This document shows, piece after piece, positions 9,940 through 18,548 of a stretch of 64,000 bases of DNA. Within the stretch, counting starts at the first letter, position 1, and the number at the start of each line of letters is the position of its first letter. The translations under genes and the position numbers were made by a program. The DNA is taken from assembly GCF_000717595.1 (NCBI RefSeq), contig NZ_JNZO01000029.1, positions 34,798 to 98,797 on the forward strand, read 5' to 3'. The notes under the pieces were generated by a model that was given only the letters and a program-made list of their open reading frames with translations, did not search any database and was not told the DNA's origin. The DNA is from Streptomyces flavochromogenes (GTDB lineage: Bacteria; Actinomycetota; Actinomycetes; Streptomycetales; Streptomycetaceae).

Positions 9940-10980
9940 CTACGGGCAGATGAGCGAAGCGCCAGGCGTCGGCCGGTAGGTGCCGACGGAGATCTGGCTG
10001 GGCGCGACCTCGTCGGCCGCCGGCAGTGGCCGGTCCTCGCGCAGCCGCAGGAAGACCTCGGCCGCCCCCTCCTCGTCCCAGGCGAGGGTGGACCCGACAC
10101 CGGCGATGTCCGGGTTGAAGCCGCGTACGGGCACGGTGGCGAACTCCGTACGGTCCGGGGGCAGGTCCCGCAGCCGCCCGGCGAGCGCGAGCAGCTCGGT
10201 CGCGGAGATCCCTCGTTCGGCGGCGCCCGTCCCGCGGAGGGTCTCCGCGAAGTCCCGCAGCCGGCCGGGATCGTCGAGGATGCCCTCGCGGAGCCGCTCC
10301 AGGGTGTTCACCACGAACTTCTGCTGCTTCTGGATGCGGCCGAAGTCCATCTGCCCGTCGGCCTTCCGCGACCGCACGTACTGGAGGGCCTCGCCACCGC
10401 CGACCGGTTTGGTCCCGGGCTGCAGGTCGATGCCGGTGGCCGGGTCCTTGAGGGCCTTCTCCGTACAGATGGGGACCCCGCCGTCGACGCGGTCCACGGT
10501 GTCCATGAAGCGCCGGAAGTCGATCTCCAGGTAGCGGTGGACGGGCAGTCCCGTCATCGACTCGACGGTCTCCACGGCGAAGGAGGAACCGCCTTCCGCC
10601 CAGGCTCCGTTGATCTTGGCCTGGTGGGCGGCGTGCAGCTTTCCGGTGCGCCGGTCGCGGTGTTGGTCGGGGAAGGAGGTGAGCGAGTCGCGGGGCAGGC
10701 TCACCACGTCGACCCGGTCGTTCTCGGCCGAGACGTGCACGAGCATCATCACGTCCGTGCAGTCGCACTCCTTCCCGCCGAGCCGGAAACGTTCCTTCTC
10801 CTCCTCGGTGACTCCCTTGCGGCTGTCGATGCCGACCACCAGGAGGTTCAGCCCCTTGTCGGGGGCGGGGAGACCGGTGGGGACGGCGGCGAAGGCGGCG
10901 GGAGCGAGGGCGGCGAGGGCGGCGAGCGCCGCCGGGACGAGCAGCGGACGTCGGGGGCGCCGTGTTCGTGGGAATTTCAT
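9940..10980 (-). CDS. LytR-CpsA-Psr (LCP) family glycopolymer ligase
   Basis: LCP enzymes transfer polyprenyl-linked glycopolymers to peptidoglycan outside the membrane. The 346-residue protein begins with a basic patch and one hydrophobic segment (LLVPAALAALAALAPAAFAA), then the LCP domain: LLVVGIDSR, VSLPRDSL, KINGAWAEGG and YVRSRKADGQMDFGRIQKQQ, which contain the conserved Asp/Arg residues. It lies between two rodlins on their strand but has its own start, so it may attach the exopolysaccharide made downstream; that link is inference. The ATG at 10980 directly precedes the basic/hydrophobic leader; the ribosome binding site is weak. Confidence 0.88.
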   Translation of the reverse strand: MKFPRTRRPRRPLLVPAALAALAALAPAAFAAVPTGLPAPDKGLNLLVVGIDSRKGVTEEEKERFRLGGKECDCTDVMMLVHVSAENDRVDVVSLPRDSLTSFPDQHRDRRTGKLHAAHQAKINGAWAEGGSSFAVETVESMTGLPVHRYLEIDFRRFMDTVDRVDGGVPICTEKALKDPATGIDLQPGTKPVGGGEALQYVRSRKADGQMDFGRIQKQQKFVVNTLERLREGILDDPGRLRDFAETLRGTGAAERGISATELLALAGRLRDLPPDRTEFATVPVRGFNPDIAGVGSTLAWDEEGAAEVFLRLREDRPLPAADEVAPSQISVGTYRPTPGASLICP

Positions 10981-11098
10981 GCCCGCACGGTAATTCGATC
11001 GCTCTCGCACACAGATACACGACGCGACATGAACAGGACGAATCACTCTCCTGCGGCGCCTGTGGAATGATGCGGGAATCGCAGCGGAAGGAGCGAAG

Positions 11099-11305
11099 AT
11101 GGCGCCGGATCCCGGGAAATGGGAACGGATGGCCTTCATTCCGAAGAGCCGATATGTGAGCGACCCGCCCCCAGTCGACCGCACACCATTCCCCCTCTAT
11201 TCCTCACTCGTGACCCAGTGGGTGCAGGCGGGCCGGACGGTACCGGGGATGCCCGATCGTGAATGGGAACGCCTGATGGCCACGCCGGTCTGGCCGACCT
11301 GGTAG
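11099..11305 (+). CDS. Small conserved-type protein of unknown function
   Basis: A 68-residue protein with GGAAGGAG 6 nt before its ATG. It is rich in Trp and Pro, with a core of LYSSLVTQWVQAGRTVPG followed by MPDREWERLMATP. It has no signal peptide and no membrane helix. I recall small streptomycete proteins with this LVxxWxxxGRTVPG-x-PDxEWxRL pattern but no assigned function. It is transcribed toward rodlin 2 and ends at a hairpin. Confidence 0.7.
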   Translation: MAPDPGKWERMAFIPKSRYVSDPPPVDRTPFPLYSSLVTQWVQAGRTVPGMPDREWERLMATPVWPTW

Positions 11306-11338
11306 CGACGGGCCGGGCCGGCACGGAGCAGACGCGGA

Positions 11339-11364
11339 AGGGGCCGCCCCGGAGGGCGGCCCCT
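11339..11364. terminator. Terminator between small ORF and rodlin 2
   Basis: A perfect 11-bp stem (11339-11349 and 11354-11364) with a CGGA loop lies between convergent genes. Confidence 0.8.
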
Positions 11365-11397
11365 GACGTGTGAACGTCGTCGCGCGAAGGCGGAACG

Positions 11398-11808
11398 TCA
11401 GTTGTTGCCGACGCCGTTGCCCGACAGGACCGGGATGTCGTCCAGGATGTGCGAGAGCGCCTCGTCACCCTTGGCCTGGGTGGAGTTCTCGGTGCACTGC
11501 TGGTTCTGCGGGGAGGACAGGACGTTGACGTCCTGGACCGCGATCGGGATGGCCCCGAGGAGCGAACCGGCGTTGACCTTGGCCGGCAGACCCACGCACG
11601 GCTTGTTCAGGGAGCCCTGGACCAGCGCGAACTGGGGGCTCATGTGGCCGTACGTGGCGGAGTTGCCGTACTCCTGGTGGGCGCCGTTGCCGCTGAGCGA
11701 CGTGGTGCCGCCGTCGTTGGCGATGGCGAGCGCGGGCGAGGCAACGGCGGCGGTGGCGCCGACGATGGAGACGGCTGCGGCCGCAGTGGCCATAACCTTC
11801 TTGATCAC
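11398..11808 (-). CDS. rdl: Rodlin 2 (secreted sheath protein)
   Basis: A 136-residue rodlin with a GTG start (AAGGGA upstream), a signal peptide cut near ALA-IANDGG, and the same motifs as rodlin 1, including [15 protein letters not shown] and the [10 protein letters not shown] end. DNA at 11461-11551 is identical to 9501-9591 in rodlin 1. It is divergently paired with rodlin 3, the arrangement I recall for rdlA/rdlB of S. coelicolor. Confidence 0.93.
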   Translation of the reverse strand: MIKKVMATAAAAVSIVGATAAVASPALAIANDGGTTSLSGNGAHQEYGNSATYGHMSPQFALVQGSLNKPCVGLPAKVNAGSLLGAIPIAVQDVNVLSSPQNQQCTENSTQAKGDEALSHILDDIPVLSGNGVGNN

Positions 11809-11852
11809 GGGAGTTCCCTTCTAGAACCGGCTCCGTGCAGGGAGCGACCTGG

Positions 11853-11879
11853 TCAACTGGCCACGGACGCGGGGGTTCC
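11853..11879 (-). promoter_or_regulatory. Sigma-BldN-type promoter of rodlin 2
   Basis: Minus strand: GGAAC (11875-11879), 16-nt spacer, AGTTGA (11853-11858), 44 nt before the start codon. The boxes are identical to those of rodlins 1 and 3. Confidence 0.72.
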
Positions 11880-11950
11880 GCTGTGTCACTCCCTTGGCGG
11901 AGCGCACTCGGCAGCGCCAAACGGAGGGCCAGTCGAACGGGTGAAGCGCC

Positions 11951-11977
11951 GGAACCTCAGCCCCCGCGCGCAGTTGA
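11951..11977 (+). promoter_or_regulatory. Sigma-BldN-type promoter of rodlin 3
   Basis: GGAAC (11951-11955), 16-nt spacer, AGTTGA (11972-11977), 49 nt before the GTG start. Same boxes, spacing and position as the other two rodlin genes. Confidence 0.72.
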
Positions 11978-12026
11978 TCCCGTCGCATCAATCAGGTCGA
12001 TTGGTGGGAACAGGAACGGAATCACC

Positions 12027-12440
12027 GTGATCAAGAAGATTATGGCGGCTGCGGCTGTTACGGCCTCTGTTGTCGGCGCTTCTGCTGCGGCGGCCTCCCC
12101 GGCGCTCGCCATCGCCGACGACGGCGGCACGACCTCGCTCAGCGGCAACGGCGCGCACCAGTCGTTCGGCAACTCCAAGACCGCGGGCGACATGAGCCCC
12201 CAGTTCTCGGCCGTCCAGGGCTCGCTGAACAAGCTCTGCCTCGGTGCCCCGGTCAAGGGCAACGTCGGCTCGGTCGTCGGCGTCCTCGTCCCGGTCGCGG
12301 TCCAGGACATCAACGTCCTGTCCAACCCGCAGAACCAGCAGTGCACCGAGAACTCCACCCAGGCCAAGGGTGACGAGCCGCTGTCGCACATCCTGGAGGA
12401 CATCCCGGTCCTCTCCGGGAACGGTGCCTACAACGGCTGA
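12027..12440 (+). CDS. rdl: Rodlin 3 (secreted sheath protein)
   Basis: A 137-residue rodlin, the most divergent of the three: [20 protein letters not shown] and [20 protein letters not shown] replace the forms in rodlins 1 and 2, while the [20 protein letters not shown] block is kept. The signal peptide is cut near [10 protein letters not shown] chose GTG 12027, which opens [10 protein letters not shown]; the frame runs further upstream but through the promoter region. It is transcribed divergently from rodlin 2 and ends at a very strong hairpin before a chaplin. Confidence 0.92.
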   Translation: MIKKIMAAAAVTASVVGASAAAASPALAIADDGGTTSLSGNGAHQSFGNSKTAGDMSPQFSAVQGSLNKLCLGAPVKGNVGSVVGVLVPVAVQDINVLSNPQNQQCTENSTQAKGDEPLSHILEDIPVLSGNGAYNG

Positions 12441-12454
12441 TCCGTCTCGCGCGG

Positions 12455-12496
12455 GACAGGGCCGGAGGGAACGATCGCGTTCCCTCCGGCCCTGTC
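12455..12496 (+). terminator. Terminator after rodlin 3
   Basis: A perfect 19-bp inverted repeat (12455-12473 and 12478-12496) with an ATCG loop. It separates rodlin 3 from the chaplin, so the chaplin needs its own promoter. Confidence 0.88.
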
Positions 12497-12539
12497 GTGC
12501 GCGCAATGGAGTGAAAGAACGAAAGTCGTCGTTTTCGCG

Positions 12540-12566
12540 GTTTCCTTTGTGCGGCATGTTCGTTGT
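12540..12566 (+). promoter_or_regulatory. Possible BldN-type promoter of the first chaplin (weak)
   Basis: CGTTGT (12561-12566) lies 42 nt before the chaplin start, with GTTTC (12540-12544) 16 nt upstream. Position, spacing and the -10 box fit the rodlin/chaplin pattern, but the -35 box is a poor match. Confidence 0.35.
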
Positions 12567-12608
12567 GTTGCGTGAAAGTGTTCCGCCACCGAAAGGATGC
12601 AGACGAAA

Positions 12609-12842
12609 ATGAACTGTAAGAAGGCTGCTGCCGTCGTCGCCGGAATCATCATGGCCATGGGTGCGGCGACCCCCGCCTTCGCCGACGCGGGCGCCGAGGG
12701 TCTCGCGATCGGCTCGCCGGGCGTCCTCTCCGGCAACGTCGTCCAGATCCCGATCCACGCGCCGATCAACGTCTGCGGCAACAGCGTGAACGTCATCGGT
12801 GTGCTCAACCCGGCCGCGTTCAACACCTGCGCCAACTTCTGA
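12609..12842 (+). CDS. chp: Short chaplin
   Basis: Chaplins are secreted amphipathic proteins that form amyloid fibrils, lower surface tension and coat aerial hyphae. This 77-residue protein has a signal peptide (cut near AFA-DAGAEG), then one chaplin domain: GVLSGNVVQIPIHAPINVCG, a VNVIGVLNPAAF stretch and NTCANF. The two domain cysteines (56 and 74) are 18 residues apart, as in other chaplins. ATG 12609 is preferred over ATG 12597, which sits directly against the GAAAGG site. There is no sorting signal, so it is a short chaplin. Confidence 0.9.
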   Translation: MNCKKAAAVVAGIIMAMGAATPAFADAGAEGLAIGSPGVLSGNVVQIPIHAPINVCGNSVNVIGVLNPAAFNTCANF

Positions 12843-12866
12843 GCCCCGAGCGGCTCGCAGGCACAG

Positions 12867-12908
12867 GGGCCGGCCCCCGGGAGCGCACCCGCTCCCGGGG
12901 GCCGGCCC
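12867..12908. terminator. Terminator between chaplin and flavoprotein gene
   Basis: A perfect 19-bp stem (12867-12885 and 12890-12908) with a CACC loop, shared by two convergent genes. Confidence 0.88.
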
Positions 12909-12912
12909 TCCC

Positions 12913-14181
12913 TCATGCCGAGACGGGCGCCTTGCGGCCCGTACGCGGCCGGCCCACCGTTCCGCCCCGGGCACCCGCGCGCAGCCGCTGCCGCACACCC
13001 CGCACGAGACGCCCCGCCGTGTACTCGGCGCCGAGGACGAACCGCATCGAGGGACCGTACGAAGGAGCGGTGAGCAGTCCCGCGAGGAACAGGCCCGGCC
13101 ACGAGGACTCGAAGAGACCGCCGACCTCGGGGGCGCCGCCCACGCCGACCGTCCGCAACGCGCCGCGCAGCTCCGGGGAGAGCATGCCCGCCCGGTCCAG
13201 GCTCGGTGTGAAACCGGTGGCCGCGACGACATGGTCGGTCTCCAGGACCGTCGCCCCCTCCGGCCCGGTCACGTCGAGCCGCAGCCGCTCGTCCCCGGTC
13301 ACGGTCGCCGCGGTGATCCGCTGCCCGAGGCGTACGTCCGCGACCGCCGTGAACCGCTCACGCAGCCACCAGGCCCCTGCCGGGCCGAGCGCCGAGTCGA
13401 AGAGCCGCTCCCGGGTCGCGGCCGGCAGCCGCCGGAAGACCCCCGGCGTGTCCGCGTACAGCTTGTTCCGCCAGCCGCAGCCGAGCCCCGTGTGCGGGGC
13501 GCACACGCTCGGCCACAGGCCCCGGTCGAGGGCCGGGGGCAGGGTGTTCCAGCTCAGCCGGTCCGCGCGGGCGAGGATCCGCACCGTCGCGGCACCCTCC
13601 TCGACCAGGAGTGCGGCCGTCTCCAGGGCGGCCTGCCCGGCCCCGACGACGGTCACGTCCCGGCCCGCGAAGCGGTCCAGGTCGCCGTGGTGGCTGGAGT
13701 GGGTCGCATACCGCCGGGGCAGGCCCCGCAGCGGCCCCGGCATCTCCCTGAACGGCAGGACGCCGACCGCCAGCGCCACCGTCCTGGTCCGCAGCGCCTC
13801 GCCGTCCTCGGTACGCAGCTCGAACCCGTCCGCGCAGGGCGCGACCGAGTCGATCAGACGCTCGTCGAGCGCCGGCACCGCCCGCCGGGCGAACCAGTCG
13901 CCGTACGCGGCGAAGAAGCCCACGGGCAGCGGAACCCCGTGCGTGGCGCGCACGCCCCGCGTGGCGGCGTAGGCGTCGAGCCCGTACGCCCGCTCCGGGT
14001 CGGAGAGATGTGAGGCCCAGGGCTCCGACTTCAGGAACATGCCCGAGGGCATCGCGTGCCAGGACCCCATCGAGCGGCCGAAGGTCCGCAGGCGCAACCC
14101 GTGGGCGGCCGCGTGCGCGGCGACGGACAGACCGTACGGTCCCGCCCCGACGACCACCAGGTCGTACATCGACTTCGACAT
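12913..14181 (-). CDS. FAD/NAD(P)-binding monooxygenase-like oxidoreductase
   Basis: A 422-residue flavoprotein. An FAD-binding GAGPYG motif opens the protein (LVVVGAGPYGLSVA), and a second nucleotide-binding motif GAGQAA lies near residue 170. A late VVAATGFTPSL stretch matches the ATG-type motif of N-hydroxylating and Baeyer-Villiger-type monooxygenases. The substrate is unknown. ATG 14181 has GGAAGG 4 nt upstream; an ATG at 14199 overlaps the ATP-grasp stop as ATGA and is possible. It is coupled to the upstream ATP-grasp gene, suggesting one small-molecule or sugar-tailoring unit. Confidence 0.8.
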   Translation of the reverse strand: MSKSMYDLVVVGAGPYGLSVAAHAAAHGLRLRTFGRSMGSWHAMPSGMFLKSEPWASHLSDPERAYGLDAYAATRGVRATHGVPLPVGFFAAYGDWFARRAVPALDERLIDSVAPCADGFELRTEDGEALRTRTVALAVGVLPFREMPGPLRGLPRRYATHSSHHGDLDRFAGRDVTVVGAGQAALETAALLVEEGAATVRILARADRLSWNTLPPALDRGLWPSVCAPHTGLGCGWRNKLYADTPGVFRRLPAATRERLFDSALGPAGAWWLRERFTAVADVRLGQRITAATVTGDERLRLDVTGPEGATVLETDHVVAATGFTPSLDRAGMLSPELRGALRTVGVGGAPEVGGLFESSWPGLFLAGLLTAPSYGPSMRFVLGAEYTAGRLVRGVRQRLRAGARGGTVGRPRTGRKAPVSA

Positions 14182-14195
14182 CGTGCCTTCCGCCT

Positions 14196-15539
14196 TCATC
14201 GTGGGGTGAGCTGGTGGGAGGAACTGCGGGCCGGCGGCGCCGACGGGGAGATCGCCGGACCCGCCCGCCGGGACCCGAGGAACCGGCGCGCCGACGCCAC
14301 CGCCCTGCGCAGCAGGTGCCCGAGCCAGACGAGGCCCATCGCGAGCGCCGGTGCCGGGTCGTCCGCCGCGCACCAGGCGTACTCGGTCCGCCGCGACATG
14401 CCCTCCACCCCGGCACCGTCCCGGTCCGCGGGGCGGCGCCGCGGGGAGGTGAGGAGCGACAGCGCCGCGTAGTTCTCGACCACGAACCGGCGCCCGTACG
14501 CGGGGGAGTGCGGGGGTACGGGACGCCCGGTGAGGTCCAGATGGAGCGCCCGGACCACGTCCAGACCGTTCGCGTCGGCGAAGAGCCGGAACTGCGCGCC
14601 GGGCCGGGGATTGAAGTCGAGCAGGTGGTACGCCCCCGTCGCCCGGTTCATCCGGAAGTCCAGGTCGCACACCCCCCGGAAGCCGAGCGCGCCGCACAGC
14701 TCGCGGGCCGCGCGCTCCACGGCCGGGTTCGCCGTCCAGCGGCCCACGGCGGTGAGCCCGGCCCCGTCCGGCCAGGACCGCTCCTTGCACCCCGTCGCCC
14801 CCGTCGAGCAGCCGCCGTTCGCGTCCACGTACCCGTGGAAGAACCAGTCCAGGTCACGGCCCGCCGGGAGGAGTTCCTGGAGCAGCAGCCGGCTGCCGGC
14901 CTCCGGGGCCCGGGCGTACAGCTCCCGCACCTCCGCGAGGGACCGCACGATCGAGGTGCTGCGCAGCCCGCCGCCGGCCGGAAGCAGCCAGGGACGGCTC
15001 CACTTGGCGACCACCGGCAGGCCGAGCGACCACGCCATCGCGGCGGCCTCGTCGGCACCGGTGGGGAGTTCGGTACGGGGGTGGGGCAGGCCAAGGGACG
15101 CACAGGTCTCGGCGAGCTCCGCCTTGTCCGCGACCCGCAGCAGCTGCTCCTCGGTCTGCTCGGGCAGCAGGAAGCGCGGGGACAGCTCGGCGCGGCGGCG
15201 CGCCAGGCCGAGGGCGCTCACGTCGTCCAGGGGAAGGACGAGGAGGGGAGTTGACGCATCGTCGGGTGCCGGGCTCGTCCCGTTCACGATCTCGTCCGCG
15301 TACCGGTGGAGAAGCGCGGCCAGCTCGGTGTCGGAGGTCTCCCCGGGGCTCGCCCGGGCCGACCGGAGATAACGGGAACGGGTGACCGGGCTGGTCCCCG
15401 ATTCGATGACCGCGTGGACCGGAATTCCCGCCCGGCCCAGGGAACGCGCGGCGCCGAGCGTGCCGTGATGGAAGGGATTCCGGTCGAGCCGCACAAGGAT
15501 GGTGGGGACGCGGGTGTCGAAACTCTGACGACGCGGCAC
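14196..15539 (-). CDS. ATP-grasp carboxylate-amine ligase-like protein
   Basis: A 447-residue protein with ATP-grasp features: LPVVAKWSRPW (ATP-binding lysine), LLLQELLPAGRD, and the metal-binding end GVCDLDFRMNRATG with LLDFNPRPGAQFR. The family joins a carboxylate to an amine or thiol through an acyl phosphate. The substrate is not evident. The GTG start at 15539 has AAGGGC upstream. It is cotranscribed with the flavoprotein and divergent from the GH26-like gene. A role in decorating the nearby polysaccharide is inference only. Confidence 0.78.
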   Translation of the reverse strand: MPRRQSFDTRVPTILVRLDRNPFHHGTLGAARSLGRAGIPVHAVIESGTSPVTRSRYLRSARASPGETSDTELAALLHRYADEIVNGTSPAPDDASTPLLVLPLDDVSALGLARRRAELSPRFLLPEQTEEQLLRVADKAELAETCASLGLPHPRTELPTGADEAAAMAWSLGLPVVAKWSRPWLLPAGGGLRSTSIVRSLAEVRELYARAPEAGSRLLLQELLPAGRDLDWFFHGYVDANGGCSTGATGCKERSWPDGAGLTAVGRWTANPAVERAARELCGALGFRGVCDLDFRMNRATGAYHLLDFNPRPGAQFRLFADANGLDVVRALHLDLTGRPVPPHSPAYGRRFVVENYAALSLLTSPRRRPADRDGAGVEGMSRRTEYAWCAADDPAPALAMGLVWLGHLLRRAVASARRFLGSRRAGPAISPSAPPARSSSHQLTPR

Positions 15540-15695
15540 GGCATGCCCTTCATCTCGGGTGCCCCAACTGGGCGATCAAATCCTCTAATGGACTACTGAT
15601 CAGGGGAAGCGGAGTTCACGGTCGGCTCATTAGGAATACTTTCGGAGCATCGGATTGACGGAGCATCAAAACGCGTACGACGCGAAGGAGCGGCC

Positions 15696-17366
15696 ATGGC
15701 GGCTACACATCGGCGACCATCGAGAGTGTGGCTGGGGGTGTTCACCGCCGGTCTCCTCGCCTCGGGCTCAGTCGTGCTCGCGTCCCCCGCGCACGCCTCC
15801 GCATCGGTAACGACGAGAGACCCCGGACCGACTCTCTCCAGCGCCATGGGAGCCTTCCTCGACTCGGGCGCGCTCGGGGTCGCCCGCATCGAGCAGCTGG
15901 AGCAGTGGCTCGGCGGACGGGAACTCCGCGTCGGCCACACCTACCTCCCCGGCGACCTCTGGAAGAACATCGAGGGCCCGCCCGGCTTCCTCGACGCCTG
16001 GGCGGACTGGCGCAACGAGAAGGCCGACCGCCTGTTCGTCCTCAACGTCCCCATGCTGGAGCGCAACGAGGCCGGCGTCTCCGACGCCGAGGTCCGCCGC
16101 CAGCTCCAGCTCGGTGCCGCCGGGTACTACGACCACCACTTCACGGTCCTCGCCGAGCGGCTCGTCCGGCTGCGGGCGGTCGACACGGTCGTCAACCTCG
16201 GCTGGGAGATGAACGGGACGACGTACACCCACCGCTGTGCGCCCGACCCGACCGCGTGGAAGAAGTACTGGAACCGGATCGTCACCGCGATGCGTTCCGT
16301 TCCCGGCCAGGAGTTCCGCTTCGACTTCAACCCGAGCCGCGGCCGCGACGCCGTTCCGTGGACCGAGTGCTACCCGGGCGACGACGTCGTCGACATCATC
16401 GGGATGGATTCGTACGACCAGCCCCCGGGCTCGAATTTCGACCAGCACGTCAGCGAACCCTACGGACTGCAGAAGCAGGTCGATTTCGCCGCCGAGCACG
16501 GAAAGCAGATCTCGTATCCCGAATGGGGGCTCTTCCGTAACGGCGACAACCCCGAATACATGCGGCGCATGCTGGAGTGGATGAAGCAGCACAAGCCGCT
16601 GTATCACACGATCACCGATTACTGTCCGCACGGCGTCTGGCAGTGCGACGACAATCCGCGGTCGTCACAGACGTTCCGGCAGATGCTGTACGGCACCGAG
16701 CCGGAACTCCCGACCCAGCCGACGGATCCCACGGAGCCGACGGATCCCACGGAGCCGACGGATCCCACGGAGCCGGTGGACCCGACGGAGCCGGTGGACC
16801 CGACCGACCCGACGTGGCCGACGGACCCGACGGACCCGACGGAACCCACGGACCCGGTGGATCCGGTGGACCCGACGGTTCCGGAACCGAAGCCGGAACC
16901 GAAGCCTGAGCCCAAGCCGGAGCCCAAGCCGGAACCGAAGCCTGAGCCCAAGCCGGAACCGAAGCCTGAGCCCAAGCCGGAGCCGAAGCCTGAGCCCAAG
17001 CCGGAGCCGAAGCCTGAGCCCAAGCCGGAACCGAAGCCTGAGCCCAAGCCGGAACCGAAGCCTGAGCCCAAGCCGGAGCCGAAGCCTGAGCCGAAGCCTG
17101 AGCCCAAGCCGGAGCCGAAGCCGGAGCCGAAGCCGGAGCCGAAGCCTGAGCCGAAGCCTGAGCCGAAGCCTGAGCCCAAGCCGGAACCGCAGCCCGAGCC
17201 CAAGCCCGAGCCGCAGCCCGAGCCCAAGCCCGGCTGCTGGACCGTGAACCTCGGTTCATGGGTCGAGAGCTGGATCGGTGGGCCGGTCTGCGTCCCGAAG
17301 GACTCCTGGAAGGACGAGGTCGACCTCGACTGGAAGGACGCGCTGAAGGGCGTCTGGCCCTTCTGA
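15696..17366 (+). CDS. Secreted GH26-like glycoside hydrolase with KPEP repeat tail
   Basis: A 556-residue secreted protein: signal peptide (1 to about 33), a GH26-like barrel to about residue 330, a TDPTEP-type linker, roughly 28 KPEP repeats, and a C-terminal module rich in Trp with two Cys (from [13 protein letters not shown] to VCVPKD). Catalytic candidates are E171 in WEMNGT (acid/base) and E276 in YPEWGLF (nucleophile), as in clan A beta-mannanase-type enzymes. AAGGAG precedes the ATG. A paralogue without the tail is at 35107. KPEP repeats form stiff rods that often span cell walls. The substrate may be the polymer made by the adjacent operon (inference). Confidence 0.82.
   Translation: MAATHRRPSRVWLGVFTAGLLASGSVVLASPAHASASVTTRDPGPTLSSAMGAFLDSGALGVARIEQLEQWLGGRELRVGHTYLPGDLWKNIEGPPGFLDAWADWRNEKADRLFVLNVPMLERNEAGVSDAEVRRQLQLGAAGYYDHHFTVLAERLVRLRAVDTVVNLGWEMNGTTYTHRCAPDPTAWKKYWNRIVTAMRSVPGQEFRFDFNPSRGRDAVPWTECYPGDDVVDIIGMDSYDQPPGSNFDQHVSEPYGLQKQVDFAAEHGKQISYPEWGLFRNGDNPEYMRRMLEWMKQHKPLYHTITDYCPHGVWQCDDNPRSSQTFRQMLYGTEPELPTQPTDPTEPTDPTEPTDPTEPVDPTEPVDPTDPTWPTDPTDPTEPTDPVDPVDPTVPEPKPEPKPEPKPEPKPEPKPEPKPEPKPEPKPEPKPEPKPEPKPEPKPEPKPEPKPEPKPEPKPEPKPEPKPEPKPEPKPEPKPEPKPEPKPEPKPEPKPEPQPEPKPEPQPEPKPGCWTVNLGSWVESWIGGPVCVPKDSWKDEVDLDWKDALKGVWPF
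16711..16877 (+). repeat. In-gene TDPTEP-encoding repeat
   Basis: Coding repeat of acidic Pro/Thr units (PTDPTEP, PVDPTEP) linking the catalytic barrel to the KPEP rod. Near-identical hexa- and dodecamers make it prone to slippage. Confidence 0.8.
16879..17232 (+). repeat. In-gene KPEP-encoding 12-bp tandem repeat
   Basis: About 350 bp of 12-bp units encoding Lys-Pro-Glu-Pro, with synonymous variation (CCGGAACCGAAG, CCTGAGCCCAAG and others) and a few Gln substitutions near the end. Higher-order blocks of two and three units recur, suggesting growth by unequal exchange. Confidence 0.9.
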
Positions 17367-17375
17367 TCCCCGCGG

Positions 17376-17400
17376 CGGCGGCGGAGATCATCCGCCGCCG
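17376..17400. terminator. Hairpin at the GH26/acyltransferase junction
   Basis: A perfect 10-bp stem (17376-17385 and 17391-17400) with a GATCA loop between convergent genes, overlapping the last codons of the acyltransferase. Confidence 0.65.
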
Positions 17401-18548
17401 TCGTTCGGCGTGCGTCCCGGGAGCCGGCCGAGCGCACGGCCCACCCAGGCGCGTTCCCGCGCCTGCCGGGCCGCCCAGCGGCGCGCGTCGGCGGCGGCCG
17501 CGCGGAGCCAGAGCAGCGGGGCCGTACCCCGGCCGGTCAGCATGAGCCGCTGGTTGCCGACGGTCTCGGGCCGCCAGTGGTGCTTGTACGCCTCGGTGCC
17601 CCGCAGCATGCTCAGCGTGGCCCGGCCGTCCGTGCTCGTCTCCCCGGCGCCGTGCCGGAGCAGCATCGTCGCGACGTCGACCTTGCGGGCCCGCAGGGCC
17701 GGGTCGGCGCCGTACAGATAGCCGCCGGCGAGCCGCGGCGACATCAGGGTCAGGTCGGCGGCCACCACGTCCCCGGCCAGCCGGAACTCGGTCACCATCG
17801 CGTCCCCGCGGTCCACCATCGGCCGTACGGCCCGGGTGAGGTGCTGGGCGAACCGCTCGCTGGTGTGCTCGGCGGTGACGCCCCGCCCCTGCCACTGGAG
17901 CTGATGGAGCCTCAGGAGCCGGTCGAGGGCGGCGGGCACCTCGGGCCCGGTGACCACGTGGGCGTCGATGCCGAGGGCGTCGAGCTTGCGCAGCTTGGCG
18001 CGGACCCGCTGGGCCTTCCCGGACGGGATGCGGGCGAGGAGCCCTTCCATGGGTACGGCGGGCAGTTCGAGGCACAGCGAGTCGGGCATCCGCCGGCGTG
18101 GACCCCGCCAGTGGACGAGGACCCGTTCGCTCGCCGCCCCCGGCCGCACCTCGCGCAGGTCGATCACCGCGCCCCGGGCGGTCCGGGCGAGCGCCCCGGC
18201 CAGCGCGGGGGCCGCCTCGGGGCAGCCGTCGTCGAGGAGCACGTCCGTGAAGTCGGTGATCGAGCCGCCGAGCTGGGTGAGGACGGGCAGCGGCCCCCGG
18301 GCGCGCATCAGGGCCGCGGCGGCGACGAGTTCGCCGTCCTCCCGTCGTACGAGCACCAGCCGCAGCGCACCGGGCCTGCCGTACGAGAGCCACCAGGAGT
18401 GCAGCCAGGCGTGGGACTGGAAGGGGGTGGCGGAGGAACAGCGCCCGTACAGCGCCGTCCACTCGGCCGCCAGCCGCCCGAAGCCCTCCTCGTCACGGCA
18501 GATCTCCGTCCGCAGGGCCGCAGCGGCGCCCGTCGCTCTCGGACTCAC
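17388..18548 (-). CDS. GNAT/FemAB-like acyltransferase (CelD/BioF2-like)
   Basis: A 386-residue protein of the CelD/BcsL type acyltransferases, found in many polysaccharide clusters. It has [13 protein letters not shown] near the N-terminus, a central [14 protein letters not shown] helix and a C-terminal GNAT-like strand set ending in [11 protein letters not shown], a hallmark of this family. The likely role is to acylate a sugar or amino group of the repeat unit. It is the last gene of the exopolysaccharide operon; its GTG overlaps the chain-length gene stop by 4 nt. Confidence 0.8.
   Translation of the reverse strand: MSPRATGAAAALRTEICRDEEGFGRLAAEWTALYGRCSSATPFQSHAWLHSWWLSYGRPGALRLVLVRREDGELVAAAALMRARGPLPVLTQLGGSITDFTDVLLDDGCPEAAPALAGALARTARGAVIDLREVRPGAASERVLVHWRGPRRRMPDSLCLELPAVPMEGLLARIPSGKAQRVRAKLRKLDALGIDAHVVTGPEVPAALDRLLRLHQLQWQGRGVTAEHTSERFAQHLTRAVRPMVDRGDAMVTEFRLAGDVVAADLTLMSPRLAGGYLYGADPALRARKVDVATMLLRHGAGETSTDGRATLSMLRGTEAYKHHWRPETVGNQRLMLTGRGTAPLLWLRAAAADARRWAARQARERAWVGRALGRLPGRTPNDGGG

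Noticed and set aside
16711..17232. Tandem repeats that could suggest a CRISPR array
   Set aside because: Units are 12 bp, contiguous, in frame and encode PTDPTEP/KPEP; there are no spacers or cas genes.
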